Positions 17,061-24,295 of a stretch of DNA of 64,000 nt are shown piece after piece (the first letter of the stretch is position 1; each line of letters starts with the position of its first letter). This DNA comes from Salsipaludibacter sp963812245. Lineage in GTDB: Bacteria > Actinomycetota > Nitriliruptoria > Nitriliruptorales > Nitriliruptoraceae. The DNA is taken from positions 496,001 to 560,000 of the forward strand of contig CAWEUK010000002.1 in assembly GCA_963812245.1 (NCBI GenBank), in the 5' to 3' direction. Both the position numbers and the translations under genes were made by a program. Below the pieces are notes generated by a model, which worked only from the letters and a program-made list of their open reading frames with translations, ran no database searches and was not told the origin of the DNA.

Positions 17061-17686
17061 CGTCCGAACAGGACGCCTCGATCGCCCGCGTCCGGGCGGT
17101 CACCAACGTCGAGCCCAGCAGGACCTTCGACCACGACAAGATCCGTGCCGGTGTCCGACTGCTGCTCGAGGGCATCGGTGAGGATCCGGATCGCGAGGGT
17201 CTGGCCGACACGCCTGCCCGGGTCGCCCGCGAGTACGACGAGGTCTTTGCCGGCCTGCTCGTCGACCCGAACGACGTCGTGTCGGCGGTGTTCGAGGAGG
17301 ATCATGACGAGATCGTCATGATGCGGAACATCCCGTTCTACTCGGTGTGCGAGCACCACCTGCTGCCGTGGTTCGGCCAGGCTGCCGTGGCCTACCTGCC
17401 CAACGAGGACGGCTGCATCACGGGGCTGTCGAAGCTGGCGCGCGTCGTGGACGTGTGTGCCAAGCGGCCCGGCGTGCAGGAGCGCATGACGACCATGGTG
17501 GCCGACACCATCGAGTCGACCCTGCGCCCTCGCGGCGTGATGGTCGTGCTCGAGGCGCGGCACCTGTGCATGGAGATGCGCGGCATCCGCAAGCCCGGCG
17601 CCGACACCGTCACGTCGGCAGTTCGTGGGTTGTTCCGCGACGATCCCAGGACCCGGGCCGAGGCCTTCGCGCTGCTCACGCGTTGA
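17057..17686 (+). CDS. folE: GTP cyclohydrolase I
   Basis: FolE converts GTP to 7,8-dihydroneopterin triphosphate, the first step of tetrahydrofolate synthesis. The 209-residue protein has the zinc-site signature CEHHLLPWFG starting at Cys98, the SKLARVV segment and the C-terminal EARHLCMEMRGIRKPG loop with the second zinc cysteine. GIGEDPDREGLADTPARVA is the usual N-terminal helix region. The TTG at 17057 overlaps the ftsH stop as TTGA, and no better in-frame start lies near it. The gene ends 11 bases inside the convergent DUF1028 gene. The remaining folate genes lie downstream. Confidence 0.95.
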   Translation: MTSEQDASIARVRAVTNVEPSRTFDHDKIRAGVRLLLEGIGEDPDREGLADTPARVAREYDEVFAGLLVDPNDVVSAVFEEDHDEIVMMRNIPFYSVCEHHLLPWFGQAAVAYLPNEDGCITGLSKLARVVDVCAKRPGVQERMTTMVADTIESTLRPRGVMVVLEARHLCMEMRGIRKPGADTVTSAVRGLFRDDPRTRAEAFALLTR

Positions 17687-18695
17687 CGCGCGCCCGGCGG
17701 GGGCGCCCTGCTCCGGAGTTGGTCTTCTGGCGGGCGCGTTGGAGTGTGCTCGCTGCGCTCGCAACTCCCGCGTACCCGGTCGCGGTGGGAGTGTGCTGAC
17801 TCAGCCCCACCACAGGTCCACGACGTCGCGGGTCGAGGTAGCCGCGTTCGGCCAGGCGTCGCGACAGGTCCTCCCACCGGTCACGGTCAGGCGCGGCAGC
17901 CAGCGTCGCGACGAGTTCGCGGGCGTCCTGGTCGTGGCCCGCTTCGACCATCGCGGCGGCCGCCCACACGTGGAACTCGAGATTGTCGCCCATGCGCGGA
18001 AGCGTCGCGGCGTAGGTCTGGCGCGCGGTGTCGAGGTCGCCCGCCAGCAGGGCGTGTTCGGCGACCTCCATGGCGGCATGGACCTCGGCCACGCCGAGCA
18101 GCCGAGCCAGCTCCGGCAGCGGTTCCGGGTCGTCGTCCACGCGAATGTCCACCAGGTGGTCGATCAGCGGGTTGCCCGACGAGGACGCGGCGACCACGGT
18201 CATCGTGGCGGACTGCCGCCCACGCATGTCGCCCCCGGCCGCCTCGGCTGCCTCCAGCACCGCCATCATGTGGCGAGCCAGTGACGAATGTGGCGACTGG
18301 GCCGCCGTGACCATGGCCGCCAGCACGGTGTCGTCGGCCACGATGTTGCCGGCCACGACGAAGTCGGTGCCCTGGTGGTGGCCGGCGAAACGGAGACATC
18401 CGTCACCGGTGTGGGCGGCCGTGTCGCCCGCCGCCGAGATCGCGATGACCTGTCGATGGGCAGCCTGGTCGTCGAGCGCGAGCGAGGCGGTCAGGGCGTC
18501 GTGGGCAGTGGCGCCGTCCGACATCCCGGCCAGCACACGCTCGCCGTGCGCGTACAGCGACATCGCCTGGCTCGCCACGGCGCCCACCCCGGGTTCGACG
18601 TGGTGCAGGACCCGTCCCACCGCGAAGGCGTGGCTCTGGGCGGCGATGCCCAGTTGGCCGGTGGCGGCATCGCGGGCGACGATCGAGTAGGTCAC
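17676..18695 (-). CDS. DUF1028 family protein
   Basis: This 339-residue protein has the DUF1028 fold, an Ntn-hydrolase-like family often described as a putative secreted or cytoplasmic hydrolase. It starts TYSIVARD, where a Thr or Ser would become the nucleophile in a processed Ntn enzyme, and contains QSHAFAVG and the acidic VDIRVDDDPEPLPELARL segment typical of the family. A C-terminal region of about 100 residues follows with TPR-like helices (residues about 215-290). The GTG at 18695 has a GGAG ribosome site six bases upstream. It overlaps folE tail to tail by 11 bases and splits folE from folP on the opposite strand. Confidence 0.85.
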   Translation of the reverse strand: MTYSIVARDAATGQLGIAAQSHAFAVGRVLHHVEPGVGAVASQAMSLYAHGERVLAGMSDGATAHDALTASLALDDQAAHRQVIAISAAGDTAAHTGDGCLRFAGHHQGTDFVVAGNIVADDTVLAAMVTAAQSPHSSLARHMMAVLEAAEAAGGDMRGRQSATMTVVAASSSGNPLIDHLVDIRVDDDPEPLPELARLLGVAEVHAAMEVAEHALLAGDLDTARQTYAATLPRMGDNLEFHVWAAAAMVEAGHDQDARELVATLAAAPDRDRWEDLSRRLAERGYLDPRRRGPVVGLSQHTPTATGYAGVASAASTLQRARQKTNSGAGRPRRARVNA

Positions 18696-18817
18696 GTGGT
18701 GCTCCGATCTGGGCCGCACGGTGGCGGCATGACGTCGGTCCTGCATCCCCGATCCACGGACGACGCGCGGTCGGCCGTCGTGGGCAGGATGCCCGATCAG
18801 GATGCCCGATCACCGCC

Positions 18818-18823
18818 TAGGGT
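18818..18823 (+). promoter_or_regulatory. folP: -10 box TAGGGT before folP
   Basis: TAGGGT lies 52 bases before the folP GTG, in the gap left by the leftward DUF1028 gene. folP therefore probably starts a separate transcript. Confidence 0.4.
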
Positions 18824-18875
18824 GTCCGACGTCCGCCGCACGTCGTGCGGTCGATCCCGACGGCGAGGTGGTCAG

Positions 18876-19751
18876 GTGCGTCCCGAGCAACCAGGCGTCG
18901 CGGGATGGCGGGTCGGTGACGATGTCCTGGGCCCGGACCGGGCAGTCGTGATGGGGGTGCTCAACGTCACGCCGGACTCGTTCTCGGACGGCGGCCAGGC
19001 ATGGGTCGAGCACGGCTACCCGGACGTCGCCGTTGCCCGTGGGATGGCGATGGTCGCGGCGGGCGCCGACATCATCGACGTCGGTGGCGAATCGACTCGG
19101 CCCGGTGCTGCGGCGGTGTCGGCGCGGGAGGAACGTGACCGGACCGAGCCGGTCGTGGCCGCGCTGGCGGCCGCGGGAGCGCGGGTCTCGATCGACACCA
19201 CCAAGGCGTCGGTCGCGGCTGCCGCACTGGATGCCGGGGCGGTCATCGTCAACGACGTGTCCGCCGGACGGTTCGACGACGAGTTGCTGGCACTGGTGAT
19301 CGAGCGCGATGTCGCCTACGTGCTGATGCACATGGCCGGCACCCCTCGGACGATGCAGCAGGATCCTGCCTACGACGACGTCGTGGCCGAGGTCGCCCAG
19401 TTCCTGGCGGCCACGCGGCAGCACCTGGTGGACGACGGAATGGCCGCGGACCGGGTCGCCATCGATCCCGGCATCGGCTTCGGCAAGACCCTGCGGCACA
19501 ACCTCGAGCTGCTCAACGCCACGCCGACCTTCGCCGCGATGGCGCCACTGCTCATCGGGGTGTCGCGCAAGTCGTTCCTGGGCACGCTCACGGGTGAGTC
19601 CGACCCTGCAGCTCGCGATCCGGCCTCGGCTGCCATTGCCGCGATCGTCGTGGCCCGGGGTGCCACCATCGTGCGCGCCCACGACGTACGGGCCACCCGC
19701 CAGGCCGTCGACGTCGCCCGGGGGTTGGCCGACGCCGGCGGGCAGGGCTGA
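18876..19751 (+). CDS. folP: dihydropteroate synthase
   Basis: FolP condenses dihydropterin pyrophosphate with p-aminobenzoate to give dihydropteroate and is the sulfonamide target. This 291-residue TIM barrel shows the first signature GVLNVTPDSFSDGG at residues 27-40 and the second, DVGGESTRPG, followed by VSIDTTKASVA and VNDVSAG. The C-terminal GVSRKSFLG motif is also present. The GTG at 18876 has a GAGG ribosome site. It probably starts a transcript with folB, 107 bases downstream. Confidence 0.95.
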   Translation: MRPEQPGVAGWRVGDDVLGPDRAVVMGVLNVTPDSFSDGGQAWVEHGYPDVAVARGMAMVAAGADIIDVGGESTRPGAAAVSAREERDRTEPVVAALAAAGARVSIDTTKASVAAAALDAGAVIVNDVSAGRFDDELLALVIERDVAYVLMHMAGTPRTMQQDPAYDDVVAEVAQFLAATRQHLVDDGMAADRVAIDPGIGFGKTLRHNLELLNATPTFAAMAPLLIGVSRKSFLGTLTGESDPAARDPASAAIAAIVVARGATIVRAHDVRATRQAVDVARGLADAGGQG

Positions 19752-19858
19752 CCGGGGGTCGAGGGTGACCAGTGCCACCGCGCAGGCGGACCTGCCGGGT
19801 GGCCGAACACCGCGCCCGGCCGGCACTACCGTCGTGATGCGCCAGACCAGGAGGCAGC

Positions 19859-20215
19859 GTGGATCGCATCGAGGTGTCGGGGATTCGGGCGTGGGGCACC
19901 CATGGCGTGTTGGACCATGAACGCGAACTGGGCCAGGAGTTCGTGATCGACCTGGCAGTTGGGCTGGACCTGCAACCCGCCGCCGAGAGCGATGACCTGG
20001 CCGACACGGTCGACTACGGCGACCTGGCCCACCGCGTGGCGGAACTGGTCGGTGGCGAGCAGCACCAGCTGATCGAGCGCCTGGCCGAACGAATCGCGAA
20101 CATGGTGTTGACCGACGGTCGTGTCCGGGAGGTCACCGTGACCGTCCACAAGCCGTCGGCCCCCTTCACCGTGCCGGTCGACGAGGCGGCCGTGACACTC
20201 ACGCGGACCCGCTGA
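19859..20215 (+). CDS. folB: dihydroneopterin aldolase
   Basis: FolB cleaves 7,8-dihydroneopterin to 6-hydroxymethyl-7,8-dihydropterin and glycolaldehyde. The 118-residue protein has the family landmarks GIRAWGTHGVLDHERELGQ, VDYGDLAHRVAEL (with the substrate-contacting Tyr), LIERLAERIA and VTVHKPSAP, where the Lys is the catalytic residue. It begins with GTG, 27 bases after a TACCGT box (19827-19832). It sits between folP and, beyond an opposite-strand amidohydrolase, folK. Confidence 0.94.
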   Translation: MDRIEVSGIRAWGTHGVLDHERELGQEFVIDLAVGLDLQPAAESDDLADTVDYGDLAHRVAELVGGEQHQLIERLAERIANMVLTDGRVREVTVTVHKPSAPFTVPVDEAAVTLTRTR

Positions 20216-20232
20216 GTCGCTGGTCCGGGTGT

Positions 20233-21735
20233 CTACAGCGACCGGTGGGTGACCCGGCCCTGCAACAGGGTCAGGGCGACGCCGGGATCGCGCATGACCT
20301 CGACGGGGCAGGTCAGGGGGTCGTTGTCGACCACGACCATGTCGGCGACATCTCCCACGGCGATGGCCGAGCGACCTCGCGTCGACGCGACCAGGGCGGC
20401 CCGACGATCGATGCACTCCTGGGCCTGCCACGACGGCCGGCCGTCGTCGGTCCGGGTCACGGCGGCGCTGATGGCAGCCCATGGGTCCAGCGGTGACACG
20501 GGTGCATCGGTGCCGAACTCCAGACGAGCGCCTGCCGCCAGCAGCGACGCGAACGGGTAGGCGCGGTCGGCGCGATCGGCCCAGTCGCGATCCAGCACGT
20601 CGCGGTCATCGGTGCAGTGGGCCGGTTGCACCCCCAGGACCAGGTCGGGACGGGCGCAGCGATGGAGGTCGGCGCGGGCCACGAGTTGCGCATGTTCCAT
20701 TCGCGCCGGGCAGCCCACCTGCTCGATGACGTCCAGCGCGGTGGTGACGGCCAGGTCGCCGATGGCGTGGATGCAGGGCTGGATCCCGTTGACCCAGCCG
20801 CGACGCACCGCCGCGAGCAGGTCCTCGGTCGGCATGGCGCGGTGTCCCGACTCGGTGGCGCTGCCGTCACCCGCCACTTCGTGACACAGCGCCGTGCCGC
20901 TGTTGAGGGCACCGTCGGTGAAGACCTTGAGGTGGGGCGCACGCACCAGTCCGTGGGTGCCGGGAACGACCTCGCCGGTGCGCTGGCCCCGAGCGATCGC
21001 GGCGTCGAGCGCGGCGAGGTAGACAGTGGTCTCGACGCGTACCGACGGCAGCGAGGTGGCCAGTCGTCGCTGCCATTCGACGGTCGAGTCGACGAACTCG
21101 AAGTCCTTGACGCCGGTGATGCCGCGTGCCGCAGCAGCGGCCATGGCGGTGGCCACCTCGCGATCCCGGATGTCGACGGGCAGCGTGCCCAGCGCCTCGA
21201 TCACCCGGTAGCCGGACGCCTCACGCACCAGGCCATCGTCGCCACCCTCGTCCTCGGGCACCTCGAACAGGCGCAGTGCGGCCGAGTTGCACCAGGCGGT
21301 GTGCAGGTCGACGTTGGTGGCCACGACCGGGACATCGCCGGTCGCGGCGTCCAACACGTCTCGGTGCGGGGCGACCGCCCACAGTGCCATCCGCATGCCG
21401 GCACCGATGACCAGGTCGTCGGGTCCGCGATCGATGCACGCGGCCCCCAGTGCGGCCGCAGCCTCGGCGGCCGACTGGCAGGTCGACAGGTCGATGCGTC
21501 GGCGATGCAATGCCCACTGGGTGACGTGGACGTGCATGTCCCACAGCCCCGGCAGGACCGTCCGGCCGCCGCAGTCGACCACCTCGATGGCGGCCACGCG
21601 AGGGATGGTCGGAGCGATCTCGATGACGCGACCATCCCGGACCAGGATGTCGATCGTGGCGGTCCGGCCCGGTGCCTGCACGTCGGCCAACAGCAACGGC
21701 GAGCCGACCGCCTCCTGGTCGTACGGTGTCTGCAT
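20233..21735 (-). CDS. YtcJ-like amidohydrolase
   Basis: This 500-residue protein belongs to amidohydrolase family 3 (YtcJ type), metal-dependent hydrolases of amides, often with unknown substrates. The metal ligands of the first strand are in GLWDMHVHVTQW. The KVFTDGALNSG segment carries the lysine-like bridging region, CIHAIGD and MEHAQL carry the later histidines, and FGTDAPVSPLDP carries the final Asp. The ATG at 21735 follows a GGAGG site. It interrupts the folB-folK pair on the opposite strand and ends 17 bases from folB. No link to folate chemistry is evident. Confidence 0.87.
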   Translation of the reverse strand: MQTPYDQEAVGSPLLLADVQAPGRTATIDILVRDGRVIEIAPTIPRVAAIEVVDCGGRTVLPGLWDMHVHVTQWALHRRRIDLSTCQSAAEAAAALGAACIDRGPDDLVIGAGMRMALWAVAPHRDVLDAATGDVPVVATNVDLHTAWCNSAALRLFEVPEDEGGDDGLVREASGYRVIEALGTLPVDIRDREVATAMAAAAARGITGVKDFEFVDSTVEWQRRLATSLPSVRVETTVYLAALDAAIARGQRTGEVVPGTHGLVRAPHLKVFTDGALNSGTALCHEVAGDGSATESGHRAMPTEDLLAAVRRGWVNGIQPCIHAIGDLAVTTALDVIEQVGCPARMEHAQLVARADLHRCARPDLVLGVQPAHCTDDRDVLDRDWADRADRAYPFASLLAAGARLEFGTDAPVSPLDPWAAISAAVTRTDDGRPSWQAQECIDRRAALVASTRGRSAIAVGDVADMVVVDNDPLTCPVEVMRDPGVALTLLQGRVTHRSL

Positions 21736-21878
21736 GCGCCGCCTCCGGGACCCGCGCCGAAGATAGCCGCGCTCGGGATGTCGCCGGTCAGGCCCGCTCA
21801 TCGGGCGACGCGTTGGGTGCTGCACACCGAGGTGTTCGACCAGCGCAGACGGCTGGAACCGAACGACTCGACGCGCCC

Positions 21879-21884
21879 TAGGGT
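21879..21884 (+). promoter_or_regulatory. folK: -10 box TAGGGT before folK
   Basis: TAGGGT lies 30 bases before the preferred folK GTG, consistent with folK being transcribed on its own after the cluster was split. Confidence 0.4.
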
Positions 21885-21914
21885 GGCGATCCCACCGCGA
21901 CGATGGGAGTCAGC

Positions 21915-22493
21915 GTGACCAGGGCAGTGCTGGGCATCGGCACCAACGTCGGCGAACGACTGGCCACGCTCGAGGGCGCGATCTGGACCCTGCACGACAC
22001 CGACGGCATGGAGGTGGTGGACGTGTCCGGCATCTGGGAGACGGCTCCCTGGGGTGGCGTCGACCAGGCCGCCTACCTCAACGCCGTGGTCGTGGTGGAC
22101 ACGACCATGACCCCGCACGAACTGCTGGCGGACCTGCAGGCGACGGAGGCGGCGTTCGGACGCGACCGTGACACCGAGGTGCGCTGGGGCCCGCGCACCC
22201 TCGACCTCGACATCCTCCTGTACGGCGACGAGGTCATCGACACGCCCGACCTGGTGGTGCCCCATCCCCGGCTGGAGGAACGCGCCTTCGTGCTGGTGCC
22301 GCTGCTCGAGGTGTTGCCGGGTCACACCCTGCCCACCGGGACACGGCTCACGGCTGCGTTGGCGGCGTTGGCGCCCTTCGAGGGCATCGACCTCCACATC
22401 CGACTCGCGGACGTGCCGGGTCGCCAGGGTGTGCCGCGCCCCGAAGGTCCCCGTGGCGGCCGGGCATGGCTGGGTGACGACCGGGTGGACTAG
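21915..22493 (+). CDS. folK: HPPK, 6-hydroxymethyldihydropterin pyrophosphokinase
   Basis: FolK transfers pyrophosphate from ATP to 6-hydroxymethyl-7,8-dihydropterin, making the FolP substrate. The 192-residue protein shows GIGTNVGERLATL, the SGIWETAPWGGVDQ loop, and the signature RWGPRTLDLDILLYG with its metal-binding Asp pair, then VVPHPRLEERAFVLVPL. The last 40 residues extend beyond the family core. I prefer the GTG at 21915, five bases after GGGAG, over an ATG at 21903 without a ribosome site. With folE, folP and folB it supplies most of the GTP-to-dihydropteroate route within 5.5 kb. Confidence 0.93.
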   Translation: MTRAVLGIGTNVGERLATLEGAIWTLHDTDGMEVVDVSGIWETAPWGGVDQAAYLNAVVVVDTTMTPHELLADLQATEAAFGRDRDTEVRWGPRTLDLDILLYGDEVIDTPDLVVPHPRLEERAFVLVPLLEVLPGHTLPTGTRLTAALAALAPFEGIDLHIRLADVPGRQGVPRPEGPRGGRAWLGDDRVD

Positions 22494-22495
22494 GC

Positions 22496-22530
22496 TGGTT
22501 CGTCTGCCCGCTGCCGGGCACGGACGACCA
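22496..22530 (+). terminator. hairpin between folK and HelD-like gene
   Basis: TGCCCG/CGGGCA (22505-22520, 4-base loop) is extended by TGGT-CGTC pairing with GACGACCA across a small internal loop. It lies directly after the folK stop and 11 bases before the next GTG, so it may be a terminator or attenuator. Confidence 0.4.
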
Positions 22531-22541
22531 GGGGTGGTGAG

Positions 22542-24278
22542 GTGGAGATCGCGGACGATGTCGGGGCGCGAACCACGACCGACCAGGTGTCACCGACGAT
22601 CGTGGCCGCGGTGGGCGACACCGTCAGGACGGCCAGGCGCCTGCTCGCCGCGACGGTCGCGCGACGCGAACAGGCCGTCAAGGACCTGATCGCCACGCGC
22701 GATCCAGACGATGCCCTGGTCGCTCGCACCTTCCACGACTTCCTGCTCCAGACCGACGAGATCCGACGGTCGGGCTCCGCGCTGGTGGTGGCGACCGGAT
22801 CGGGTGGCGATCCCGTCGTCGGTCGGATGGCGGTGTTCACGCAGGACCACGACACCGTGCTGGTGCCCTGGCATGCGCCGGTCGGTCAGGCCCAACTGGT
22901 GGCCCCTGACCGCCTGATGGTCACCGAGCATCCCGACGGCAGCGTCACGCTGCACGCCCTGGCGGCCGACGACGTCGCCCTGGCGGCCCGGATTCGAGCC
23001 CAGATGCGGGCCGCCGCCGTCGTCGACCGCATGTCGGACCCCCTGGCCACGTTGACCCGGGAACAGGGCGACGTCCTGGGCACCATCACTCGGGCCGACG
23101 GCGACGTCGTGCTGACCGGCCCGCCCGGCAGTGGCAAGTCCGCCATCGTGATGGTCGAGCTGGCGCGCCGCCTGCTGTCGTCGGACACGCCCGCCTCCTT
23201 CCGCGTGGTGTTCGTGACCGGCACGGATCGGCTGGCACGTCGCGCCGAGGCCCTGACCCGACTGCTGGGAACCGCCTCGGTCACCCCGGTGCCCCAGGAC
23301 CGCGTGCTGCAGTTCCTGGGCATCATCGACCACGCCACGCCACCTGCCGCGTCCACCGACGGCGACCTGGCGCTGCCGCGTGCGATCGCTGCCGCCTTCG
23401 CGCGGGTGCGCGGACGGCTCGCGAGCGACATGGAGGTGGCCCACCCGCTGGGGTCGGTGCCGGCCGACGAGATCGACGCCGTCCACACGGTGCGCGCGCG
23501 ATCAGCCACCCAGTCCTACCGCGACAGCGCGGTCGACCTCGAACAGGCACTGGCACGCGAGTACCAACGCATCATCCCGGGGCAGCGATCCCGGGACGCG
23601 GCCGCCGCTGCAGCGCAGGCGTTGCGCCCACGCCTGACGCCCACCGCCCTGGTCGCTGCCGCGCGCAACCTGGAGCCCGGTCTGCCGACACTGCCACGGC
23701 CGATCAAGGCCGCCGCAACCGCGCTGGCCAGGCAACTGCTCGAGGAGTCCCCGCACACGACGCGCCCGTCCTGGGACCTGGTCGTGGTCGACGAGTACCA
23801 ACGCCTGCCCGATGTCGTGCTGGCGTTGCTGCGTCGCCGGGCGGCCACCGTGTTGCTGTCCGGTGACCCGCTGCAGTCCTTCGCCGGGGGTGACGTCGCG
23901 CACCACCTTCGTCGGACGACGGCAGTGGAACTGCGCACGAGCCTGCGCATGCCGGTGGCGGTGGCGGCCTGGGTCGACGCCCAGTGGGCTGCCCGGGGCT
24001 GGACGCCGCCACGGGTGGCCTGTGCGGCGGCCGGTGGCACGGTCGAGGAGGTCACCACGATGCCGGAGGGGCTGGTGGGCGACCCGGCAGTCCAGGTCAT
24101 CGCCGCCGCCAGTGTGGCGGCGGACCACGACGACTGGCTCGACCCGGCCGAGGCGGTGGGGCTGGAGTGGCCGCGAGTCGTGCTCGTCGAGCCTGATGCC
24201 ATCGTCGCGGACCACGGCGCGGCGGGCCTGTTCATCGCCGCGACGCGTGCCATCGACACCCTGACGGTCGTGGCCTGA
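22542..24278 (+). CDS. HelD/UvrD-like superfamily 1 ATPase, short form
   Basis: This 578-residue protein resembles the HelD group of UvrD-like ATPases, which remove stalled RNA polymerase from DNA. The N-terminal part keeps the HelD pattern of a coiled segment followed by VVGRMAVFTQDHDTVLVPWHAP (landmark near residues 92-113). Walker A is GPPGSGKS at 193-200, Walker B is VVVDEYQRLP near 417, and a motif VI remnant, AATRAIDTL, ends the protein. It is shorter than typical HelD (about 700 residues or more) and the usual WRAP motif is altered to WHAP. Helicase or RNAP function is therefore uncertain. It starts with GTG after a purine-rich stretch and ends 17 bases from the convergent deaD. Confidence 0.75.
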   Translation: MEIADDVGARTTTDQVSPTIVAAVGDTVRTARRLLAATVARREQAVKDLIATRDPDDALVARTFHDFLLQTDEIRRSGSALVVATGSGGDPVVGRMAVFTQDHDTVLVPWHAPVGQAQLVAPDRLMVTEHPDGSVTLHALAADDVALAARIRAQMRAAAVVDRMSDPLATLTREQGDVLGTITRADGDVVLTGPPGSGKSAIVMVELARRLLSSDTPASFRVVFVTGTDRLARRAEALTRLLGTASVTPVPQDRVLQFLGIIDHATPPAASTDGDLALPRAIAAAFARVRGRLASDMEVAHPLGSVPADEIDAVHTVRARSATQSYRDSAVDLEQALAREYQRIIPGQRSRDAAAAAAQALRPRLTPTALVAAARNLEPGLPTLPRPIKAAATALARQLLEESPHTTRPSWDLVVVDEYQRLPDVVLALLRRRAATVLLSGDPLQSFAGGDVAHHLRRTTAVELRTSLRMPVAVAAWVDAQWAARGWTPPRVACAAAGGTVEEVTTMPEGLVGDPAVQVIAAASVAADHDDWLDPAEAVGLEWPRVVLVEPDAIVADHGAAGLFIAATRAIDTLTVVA

Positions 24279-24293
24279 CCCTCGGCGGAGGGT
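24278..24293. terminator. bidirectional hairpin between HelD-like gene and deaD
   Basis: ACCCTC (24278-24283) pairs with GAGGGT (24288-24293) around a GGCG loop, in the 17-base gap between two convergent genes. Confidence 0.5.
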
Positions 24294-24295
24294 TG

